NCBI RefSeq assembly: GCF_000761215.1
Contig: NZ_CP009439.1
Span: 1-64,000 of the forward strand
Direction of reading: 5' to 3'
Origin: Streptomyces glaucescens
Lineage (GTDB): Bacteria; Actinomycetota; Actinomycetes; Streptomycetales; Streptomycetaceae
Length of the DNA stretch: 64,000 nt
Part shown: positions 24,722-32,589 of the stretch, one piece after another
Numbering within the stretch: position 1 is the first letter of the stretch
Layout: each line of letters begins with the position of its first letter
Translations under genes and position numbers: made by a program
The notes under the pieces: generated by a model
Seen by the model: only the letters and a program-made list of their open reading frames with translations
Told to the model about the DNA's origin: nothing
The model's database searches: none

Positions 24722-25173
24722 CACCGACGCTCTACGCCCCGGATGCCATCCGGGGCATCACCATCAAGCAGCCCTGGGCGGCCTGCATCCTCCACGGCGG
24801 CAAGCGCGTGGAGAACCGGCCCCGGGTTTGGGCGCCGGGCTGGCGCCTGCTGCACGCCGCAGCCGAGATCGACCGGCCCGCGCTGGGTGACCCGCTCGTG
24901 GCCCGCACGATCCGCGGCCTCGAGCTGCCCACGCGTGCGGTCCTCGGCATCGTCCGTATCACCGGCTCCCACACCGACCCCGGCCAGGCGTGCAGCCCCT
25001 GGGCGCAGCCCGACCGCGTCCACGTCAACCTGGACGACGTCCACCCTCTGGCGCTGCCGGTCCCGTGCGACGGCCAGCTCGGCCCCTGGCGCGTCCCGCT
25101 CGCCGTGTACGAGCACGTCCTTCTCCAGCTCCCCGCGCACCTGCACGCACTGCTCCCGGAGGCCATCTCATGA
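24718..25173 (+). CDS. ASCH-domain protein
   Basis: 151 aa from GTG 24718. The ASCH fold N terminus is clear (IRGITIKQPWAACILHGGKR followed by VENRP, then WRLLHAAAEID). ASCH proteins bind RNA or modified bases; some are nucleases or N4-acetylcytidine hydrolases. The role in the plasmid is unknown. Its TGA overlaps the ATG of a gene cut short by CRISPR array 1. Confidence 0.8.
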   Translation: MTPTLYAPDAIRGITIKQPWAACILHGGKRVENRPRVWAPGWRLLHAAAEIDRPALGDPLVARTIRGLELPTRAVLGIVRITGSHTDPGQACSPWAQPDRVHVNLDDVHPLALPVPCDGQLGPWRVPLAVYEHVLLQLPAHLHALLPEAIS

Positions 25174-25219
25174 CCTACACCGGTGTCACCAGGCCGACCG
25201 GCCACACACAGCCCGTTAT
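25170..25219 (+). pseudogene. 5-prime stub of a gene cut by CRISPR array 1
   Basis: ATG 25170 overlaps the ASCH stop (ATGA) and gives MTYTGVTRPTGHTQPVIG, then runs straight into the first degenerate CRISPR repeat. The coupling shows a real gene once started here; its remainder is gone. Confidence 0.5.
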
Positions 25220-27627
25220 CGGGGCCATCCCCGCGGGCGCGCGGGGTGCAATCGAGCCCGATGAACAGCAGTCGGCGGAACGGGGGACCATCCCCGCGGG
25301 CGCGGGGAGCAGGGCTCCTCGAACGTGTCCGGCGAGACGATCCAGGGACCATCCCCGCGGGCGCGGGGAGCAGTCCATCTGCTCGGCCAGTGCGCGGAGC
25401 GGGCTGGGACCATCCCCGCGGGCGCGGGGAGCAGCAGCGGTCGCCGCGGCGCCACCCGCGGGTCGCGGGACCATCCCCGCGGGCGCGGGGAGCAGAGGCC
25501 GCTGACGTTGATCAGGTTCGATGCGCCGGGACCATCCCCGCGGGCGCGGGGAGCAGACGCGGATCTGGCACCTGACCTGCGGCCTTCGAGGACCATCCCC
25601 GCGGGCGCGGGGAGCAGTGGTCCAGCAGCACCGTCACGGGCTCGGCCATGGGACCATCCCCGCGGGCGCGGGGAGCAGCCCCGAGGTGCGGAGCGGCCTT
25701 GATGAGACGAGGGACCATCCCCGCGGGCGCGGGGAGCAGACCGTGGCCGAGTCGTTCACGGACCCGGGCAGGGGACCATCCCCGCGGGCGCGGGGAGCAG
25801 CCCCCTCAGACTCCCCCGATCCCTCCCGCCGCGGGACCATCCCCGCGGGCGCGGGGAGCAGTCGGACTGGCAGATGGTGCCGGGCATCACCGAGGGACCA
25901 TCCCCGCGGGCGCGGGGAGCAGGAGGCAATGGAGATCGGCCGGGAGATTGAGGAGGGACTCCCCGCGGGCGCGGGGAGCAGGAGGCAATGGAGATCGGCC
26001 GGGAGATTGAGGAGGGACCATCCCCGCGGGCGCGGGGAGCAGTGGACGAGCTGCCCGGGCCGCTGGTCCTGCCGGGGACCATCCCCGCGGGCGCGGGGAG
26101 CAGACGAGTCCGCAACGGCAGTCGCGGACGCGAAAGGGATCATCCCCGCGGGCGCGGGGAGCAGCGGGAGAGCTCGTGCTCGTCGGCGGGCGGCAGGGGA
26201 CCATCCCCGCGGGCGCGGGGAGCAGTTCATCCACTTGGGACGGGCCTCCCACACCTCGGGACCATCCCCGCGGGCGCGGGGAGCAGACCCGGGAGCAGAT
26301 CGTGCACGCGCTGCGCGCGGGACCATCCCCGCGGGCGCGGGGAGCAGGGCGAGGAGCTCGCGCCACTCTTCCGGCGTCGGGGACCATCCCCGCGGGCGCG
26401 GGGAGCAGACCAGCGACGGCGCCACGTCCCTCGTGTGGGAGGGACCATCCCCGCGGGCGAGGGGAGCAGGGTCGGCTCCGGATCTTCGGGCAGGTGCCCG
26501 TGGGACCATCCCCGCGGGCGCGGGGAGCAGACGAGGCGGCGGTAGGGGCGCCCGTTGCGGGGGGGGGACCATCCCCGCGGGCGCGGGGAGCAGCTGCCCT
26601 TGCGCCCGACGAACAGCAGGATCTGAGGACCATCCCCGCGGGCGCGGGGAGCAGTTCTGCGCGGTCTCCTCGAAGCCGCGCCGGTCGGGACCATCCCCGC
26701 GGGCGCGGGGAGCAGGGCTTCGGCACGTCGACCTTGCACCCGCGGTCGGGACCATCCCCGCGGGCGCGGGGAGCAGGTCATAGCCGGATCTCCCAACCGC
26801 TACTCGGTGGGACCATCCCCGCGGGCGCGGGGAGCAGGACATCCAGCTCGACGAGGACGCCAACGGCCAGGGACCATCCCCGCGGGCGCGGGGAGCAGCT
26901 GGCAGCACCGCGCGCGGACAGCGGTCACCCCGGACCATCCCCGCGGGCGCGGGGAGCAGTGGCTGAGACGTGTTCCTGGCAGTTCCTGGCGGGGACCATC
27001 CCCGCGGGCGCGGGGAGCAGGAGTGGACGGGGATGCGTCCTGCCGCGACCCAGGGACCATCCCCGCGGGCGCGGGGAGCCCGACAAGACCTATGTGGGCT
27101 CGTCGTTCTGGGGACCATCCCCGCGGGCGCGGGGAGCAGTACTTGGTGAACTTCGGTCCGGCCTGGTACCCGGGACCATCCCCGCGGGCGCGGGGAGCAG
27201 TCGTTCGGTGGCTTCTGGTATCGCTGAGTGCCGGGACCATCCCCGCGGGCGCGGGGAGCAGGTGGTGCGCAGGCTGTCGCCGGCGTCGAGCCAGGGACCA
27301 TCCCCGCGGGCGCGGGGAGCAGCCGGGGCATCCCGCTGCTGTACAGAGCGATGCGGGACCATCCCCGCGGGCGCGGGGAGCAGAGCCGGTCACGGGAGGT
27401 GCGGCCGGCTGTGTCGGGACCATCCCCGCGGGCGCGGGGAGCAGTTGCCCGCGCCCTGGCCGACAAGCCGGATCTCGGGACCATCCCCGCGGGCGCGGGG
27501 AGCAAACAGCCGGCCCGCCGCCCGACTTCAGATCCAAAAAACCACCCCCGCGGGTGCGGGGAGCAGGCCACCAGGTCCAGGGTCTGCGGCTCGTCGAAGG
27601 GACCATTCCCGCGGGCGCGGGGAGCAG
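25220..27627 (-). CRISPR. CRISPR array 1, type I-E
   Basis: 39 repeats plus one degenerate copy at 25220-25248, with a regular 61-bp period (29-bp repeat, mostly 32-bp spacers). On the minus strand the repeat starts CTGCTCCCCGCGCCCGCGGG and ends GATGGTCCC. The repeat at 25955-25981 lacks 2-3 bases and the one at 27052-27080 has a changed end. The last two repeats on the right carry substitutions. The spacer at 25923-25954 is repeated at 25982-26013. Three spacers are identical to spacers of array 3. The right end, facing cas3, would be the leader side by analogy with E. coli I-E arrays. Confidence 0.98.
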
Positions 27628-27936
27628 TAGGGATCAGGATACGGGCGTGTTGGTTCCCCGGGCCGTTGGCTGGCTGAGTTGGGGGCCGGGCAGCTCCCAG
27701 GGTGGTTGCCCGACTCAACCCGGGCCCCTATGCCCGGTGCATACCTCTATGGGGTAGCTACCGGCGTGTAGTTAAGTCCAACTTCTGCGGCAAGGGCCCT
27801 AGTTGCCCCGCCCATCGCCCTAGAGTGGTTGTCGCGGTGCTGCGGATCTCACCCGCCCTTCGGACCTAGGGCGGAGGGAGGCTTCCGACCCCCTTCGAAA
27901 GCCATCGGAGGGACCTTCGAGAAGACGGGTTACGCA

Positions 27937-28044
27937 GTGTTCGGAAACGATGGGCCGTCAGACGTTGAGGTTCTGATCCTCGTAGTCGCGCTGATCCAGT
28001 TGCAGCTGGATCTGACGCAGTGGATCAGTTCGCTCCTTGTCTGA
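27937..28044 (+). CDS. Possible hydrophobic micropeptide between CRISPR arrays
   Basis: 35 aa from GTG 27937, with GGAGGGACC 30 bp upstream and a weak GAAGACGGG closer. Starts FGNDGPSDVEV and then forms one amphipathic to hydrophobic helix (LILVVALIQLQLDLTQWISS). Codon third positions are less GC-biased than in neighbours. Small helical peptides beside CRISPR arrays include toxins of Cas-guarded toxin-antitoxin modules, but nothing here proves that. Confidence 0.35.
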   Translation: MFGNDGPSDVEVLILVVALIQLQLDLTQWISSLLV

Positions 28045-28098
28045 CGGCCACCGCCACCCCGGCGGTCGGCCATCCAGGTCGGCCGCCGGTCTCGTTGT

Positions 28099-28122
28099 CG
28101 GCCCATCTGCGTGGATGGGCCG
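28099..28122 (+). terminator. Hairpin after the micropeptide ORF
   Basis: CGGCCCATC and GATGGGCCG with a 6-nt loop, 55 bp downstream of the micropeptide stop codon. Confidence 0.5.
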
Positions 28123-28316
28123 CACGCCCACTGTAGGCAAGGTTGGCCGTACGGCGCTGCACTTTCATCGCAGCGAAACGCTTTGGCGGGATGTGAAATC
28201 CACATCGCTGTGCCATTTTCCGCGACCAAAGTTACGCGCCTTCATGTTTGCTGAACTGCGCATCACCCCTGGTGAGGTGTGTCGTTGCTGTTCGTGTTCC
28301 GGCTCCTGTTCCGGCT

Positions 28317-29524
28317 GGGACCATCCCCGCGTGTGCGGGGAGCAGGCGCCCGCGCCCGGCGTCCGGTGGTGGCAGACGGGACCATCCCCGCAGGTGCGGG
28401 GAGCAGGTCGGCCTCTGGGACAAGCCGGTCGCCGCAGCGGGACCATCCCCGCGGGTGCGAGAAGCAGGCCCACTTCGTGATCACCGTGGTGCCGATCGAG
28501 GGACCATCCCCCATCCCCGCGGGTGCGGGGAGCAGGTCGGCCTCTGGGACAAGCCGGTCGCCGCAGCGGGACCATCCCCGCGGGTGCGAGAAGCAGGCCC
28601 ACTTCGTGATCACCGTGGTGCCGATCGAGGGACCATCCCCCATCCCCGCGGGTGCGGGGAGCAGGTCGGCCTCTGGGACAAGCCGGTCGCCGCAGCGGGA
28701 CCATCCCCGCGGGTGCGAGAAGCAGGCCCACTTCGTGATCACCGTGGTGCCGATCGAGGGACCATCCCCCATCCCCGCGGGTGCGGGGAGTAGACCCCCA
28801 GCTCCCAGGCTCGGCCGGTCTTCGTGGGGCCATTCCCGCGGGTGCGGGGAGCAGGACCCGGGGTCCCAGTGGTCGTTGCCGGGCACGGGACCATCCCCGC
28901 GGGCGCGGGGAGCAGCCTTCCGTGACGCCGCCCTGGACGGCCTGGTTGGGACCATCCCCGCGGGCGCGGGGAGCAGTGGGGGCCGAAGCGTGGCTACATG
29001 GTCACCGCGGGACCATCCCCGCGGGCGCGGGGAGCAGAAGGAAATCGCGCTTCTCATGCGTGATTACCCGGGACCATCCCCGCGGGCGCGGGGAGCAGCG
29101 GACCTGGAGACGGTAGGTGTCGGCCGGGGCGGGACCATCCCCGCGGGCGCGGGGAGCAGCCGCCCGGTCAGGTCCGGTCCAGTCTGGGCCGGGGACCATC
29201 CCCGCGGGCGCGGGGAGCAGCCGTGACCCGAAGGAAGAGCGTCCGGTACGAGAGGACCATCCCCGCGGGCGCGGGGAGCAGGGCATGGGGTTCGTGGCCG
29301 CCCTGGTGCCGCCGGGACCATCCCCGCGGGCGCGGGGAGCAGGCCTGCGAAGCGATCGACGCCACACCGTCCCGGGGACCATCCCCGCGGGCGCGGGAGC
29401 AGTCATCGAGCGTCACCTCCGTCGCGTGCCCGGGGGGACCATCCCCGCGGGCGCGGGGAGCATGCGTGCCGTCCGCGGCGCCGCTGGTCGACCATGGGAC
29501 CATCCCAGCGGGCGCGGGAAGCAG
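28317..29524 (-). CRISPR. CRISPR array 2, type I-E
   Basis: 20 repeats and 19 spacers on the minus strand. Repeats at 28317-28854 are variants (GTGTGCGGGG, GGTGCGAGAAGCAG, a 36-bp form with duplicated CATCCC), while those from 28887 to about 29370 match the array 1 consensus. The last three on the right again carry changes. A fragment CGCGGGGGAGCAG at 29601-29613 may be a further eroded repeat. Confidence 0.97.
28407..28793. repeat. Triplicated 129-bp repeat-spacer block in array 2
   Basis: The segment starting GTCGGCCTCTGGGACAAGCC occurs at 28407, 28536 and 28665, each copy 129 bp and holding two spacers with two variant repeats. All three copies share the same repeat mutations, so the block was duplicated after they arose. 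Confidence 0.95.
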
Positions 29525-29676
29525 GATGGAACCTACACGGCCCCAGGGCGGTTCGTGGCGTGGTGCCTGCGGGACTGACGTGGTGTTGCGGGCCGTTGTC
29601 GCGGGGGAGCAGGCTGGTAGGAGAGCACAACGCGTCGCGCGGAAACCGGAAATCGAGCGGTGGAAGGCGATCTCTG
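29525..29676. other. Flank of array 2
   Basis: No gene; not AT-rich and without a recognisable leader. Holds the possible eroded repeat at 29601-29613. Confidence 0.4.
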
Positions 29677-29913
29677 ATGGAAAACCCCAGCGAGGAACAG
29701 GTTCTCGAGCTCAGCAGCGGCTTCGACGAAGCCGACACGTACTGGGCCATCTGGTGCCGGCAGGAACAGTGCTTCGTGCTGGACACCAGGGGCTCGGACG
29801 GGACGATGATCTTCTTCAGTGAGAGCGCCGCGGTCACCGGCGCGGGGCGTCACAACAGCGAGAACCCGGGCCACACGGCCCGCGCTTACCACGTCACGCA
29901 CGCACACGCCTGA
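29677..29913 (+). CDS. Small hypothetical protein between arrays 2 and 3
   Basis: 78 aa from ATG 29677 with GGAAGG upstream. Contains FDEADTYWAIWCRQEQCFVL and two His near the end (TARAYHVTHAHA). It is soluble, without a recognised family. It is the only well-supported gene between the arrays and runs opposite to array transcription. Confidence 0.55.
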   Translation: MENPSEEQVLELSSGFDEADTYWAIWCRQEQCFVLDTRGSDGTMIFFSESAAVTGAGRHNSENPGHTARAYHVTHAHA

Positions 29914-29921
29914 GCGCCTGG

Positions 29922-29958
29922 TTGGACTGTCAGTCCAGACACTGGACTGACAGTCCAA
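29922..29958. promoter_or_regulatory. Perfect 16-bp inverted repeat
   Basis: TTGGACTGTCAGTCCA and TGGACTGACAGTCCAA are separated by 5 bp. Each arm is itself nearly palindromic, which suits a dimeric repressor better than a terminator. It precedes the broken regulator gene at 29968. Confidence 0.65.
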
Positions 29959-29967
29959 GGAGGGCTC

Positions 29968-30093
29968 ATGGTCGGGCGGGACCTGGACGCCGAGCCAGAC
30001 GCGATCATCGGTGCGCTCGTTCCCGTCGTCGACGGACTGTGGCCACCTTCGGCCCGCTGTGCGAAGTCGTGCTGCACGACTACCGGCAGCCGA
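29968..30093 (+). pseudogene. YheO/DauR-like regulator fragment cut by CRISPR array 3
   Basis: ATG 29968 (AAGGAGGGCTC upstream) gives MVGRDLDAEPDAIIGALVPV and then VDGL. After a one-base loss the reading continues in the next frame as TFGPLCEVVLHDYRQP, the PAS-like N terminus of YheO-type regulators. The gene ends abruptly in the first repeat of array 3. Frameshift and truncation make it dead. Confidence 0.65.
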
Positions 30094-32543
30094 CCATGCC
30101 CGCGGGCGCGGGGAGCAGCCGAGGACGACGCGCTGCGGGAACGCGGCGTTGGGACATCCCCGCGGGCGCGGGGAGCAGTTCGGCCACAACAACCGCGTCG
30201 TCGGCTGCCTGGGGCCATCCCCCCGGCCGCGGGGAGCAGCGTCGGCTGAACGCGGCTAGGTGCTGGCGGCGGGGACCATCCCCGCGGGCGCGGGGAGCAG
30301 GTGGATCGACTCGCCGCAGGCCGAGCACTTTGGGGACCATCCCCGCGGGCGCGGGGAGCAGTTGGCGACGGCCACGCACGGCTGGAGCTGCCCGGGACCA
30401 TCCCCGCGGGCGCGGGGAGCAGTGCGGCGACGGCGGCCGCGGTCGTGCCGGCTGGGGACCATCCCCGCGGGCGCGGGGAGCAGGGCCGAGGATCTTCATT
30501 GCTTCTCTGCTTCCTGGGACCATCCCCGCGGGCGCGGGGAGCAGTCCATCTGCTCGGCCAGTGCGCGGAGCGGGCTGGGACCATCCCCGCGGGCGCGGGG
30601 AGCAGCGGCCCGGAAACGCAAGACGGCCCGGCAGGGAGGGACCATCCCCGCGGGCGCGGGGAGCAGTGCACCTCTCCGCTCTCGCAGTCCGTGACGCCGG
30701 GACCATCCCCGCGGGCGCGGGGAGCAGACGCGGATCTGGCACCTGACCTGCGGCCTTCGAGGACCATCCCCGCGGGCGCGGGGAGCAGGACGACCAGGAG
30801 GCGGCCTCGAGGCTGTAGTCGGGACCATCCCCGCGGGCGCGGGGAGCAGCTGATGATGTCGCCCGTGGTGTTGTTCGCCTTGGGACCATCCCCGCGGGCG
30901 CGGGGAGCAGGTGGGTGGATCGGAGGCTGTCCCCGGGCTGGCGGGACCATCCCCGCGGGCGCGGGGAGCAGACCTCTCCCGGCTCGGTCGGTCCCGCCCG
31001 TGGGGGACCATCCCCGCGGGCGCGGGGAGCAGCCGAGTTCGAGTGCCTTGTTGTGGGGCTGCGGGGGACCATCCCCGCGGGCGCGGGGAGCAGACGTGGC
31101 CGAGCAGTAGCGGGGCGGGCGCCCCGGGACCATCCCCGCGGGCGCGGGGAGCAGACGTTCAATGCATTCCTCAGCCTGCGTTCTGCGGGACCATCCCCGC
31201 GGGCGCGGGGAGCAGTTGCGACGCGAAGCGGAGCTGTCGCAGGAGGAGGGACCATCCCCGCGGGCGCGGGGAGCAGCGGTCACGCATGTCCCACAGCACC
31301 GCGTGCCGGGGACCATCCCCGCGGGCGCGGGGGGCAGGCTGCGGGGCAGCCCGAGCAGATGAGCGACGCGGGACCATCCCCGCGGGCGCGGGGAGCAGGC
31401 TGCGGGGCAGCCCGAGCAGATGAGCGACGCGGGACCATCCCCGCGGGCGCGGGGAGCAGGTCCGCGCCCGCAGCGTCCCGCCACGACCAACCCCTTCCAG
31501 GGACCATCCCCGCGGGCGCGGGGAGCAGTTCGCGGACGCGCTGCTCTTCGGCGGCCCGCTGGGACCATCCCCGCGGGCGCGGGGAGCAGTCGTCAACCTG
31601 CAACCGCGCAGGTCAGCGCGCGGGACCATCCCCGCGGGCGCGGGGAGCAGGATCGCTCCGGGTTCGGGCAGGGCTTCGGGGTGGGACCATCCCCGCGGGC
31701 GCGGGGAGCAGCTGACGATGAGGCCGAGCACCGCGGACAGGGTGGGGACCATCCCCGCGGGCGCGGGGAGCAGTGGCGGCCGTCGTCGCCGTCGCCGGTC
31801 GGGGGGGGACCATCCCCGCGGGCGCGGGGAGCAGAGCCGGTCACGGGAGGTGCGGCCGGCTGTGTCGGGACCATCCCCGCGGGCGCGGGGAGCAGGTCAG
31901 CGCGTCCGGGGTGTTCCACACCCGCTCGGGACCATCCCCGCGGGCGCGGGGAGCAGAAGGTCTTGAGCCGGGGCTCGTCGCTGAGGATGGGACCATCCCC
32001 GCGGGCGCGAGGAGTAGCGGCTGTCGGCAATCTCCTTGATCCTCTCCTTTGGGCCAACCCCGCAGGCGCGGGGAGCAGCCGCAACCCGCAGGTGAACTGC
32101 GGGTTTTAGGGGGACCATCCCCGCAGGCGCGGAGAGCGGGCGTGCGCGCGCACGTTGGCGTCAATGACCCCGGGGCCATCCCCGCTGGCGCGGGGAACAG
32201 CGCATTAACTTCGGCACTGATGGAGAGCCTACCGGGACCATCGCCGCGGGAGCAGGCAGCGGTCGCGTACCTCGCGGCGGGTTTCGAGGGACCATTCCCG
32301 CGTGTGCGAGGAGCAGCCAGCCAGCCAGTTGGGGGCTCACGTTCACGCGGACCCCCGGGTGCGGGGAGCAGATCAAGGCAGGCACCGTACGCCGGGCCCA
32401 TCCCCGCGGATGCCGGGGGCACGTGTTCCGGCCCGTTCGGGTGCGGGCGGGTTGGGATTATCCCTGCGTGCGCTGGCCGCAGATGACGCTGAGTGGGCGG
32501 CGCTTATGAACCGGAAGCCGAGCCCGGCAAACGCGGGGAGCGG
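30090..32543 (-). CRISPR. CRISPR array 3, type I-E, next to cas3
   Basis: About 41 repeats on the minus strand counting degenerate ones. The three leftmost are damaged, those from about 30272 to 31956 are near-perfect, and from 31989 to 32543 the repeats lose identity one after another (CCGCAGGCGCGG, CCGCTGGCG, a copy lacking 6 bases, then barely recognisable ones). The spacer at 31460-31499 is about 40 bp. The spacer at 31338-31369 is repeated at 31399-31430. The right end is 46 bp from the cas3 stop codon on the same strand, leaving no room for a normal leader. Confidence 0.97.
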
Positions 32544-32589
32544 AACGGCCTGAAGTCTATGGGCCGTGCTCGCTGTGTGGGGAGGACGG

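Larger units (their letters stand above)
27628..28316. other. Spacer region between arrays 1 and 2
   Basis: About 690 bp without a long gene. It holds a possible 35-codon hydrophobic ORF (27937-28044), a hairpin after it, and an AT-richer stretch at 28180-28260 just left of array 2. No typical leader could be identified. Confidence 0.5.

Noticed and set aside
24499..25146. A leftward frame antisense to the RRQRL and ASCH genes
   Set aside because: Mirror of well-supported forward genes with coupled starts and recognised motifs.
25220..32543. Very long open frames (up to about 700 codons) through CRISPR arrays 1-3, encoding repeated AGMVPRP or RGRGEQ peptides
   Set aside because: They arise because the GC-rich 61-bp units rarely contain stops; all frames give repeat-derived peptides and none has a start with a ribosome binding site.
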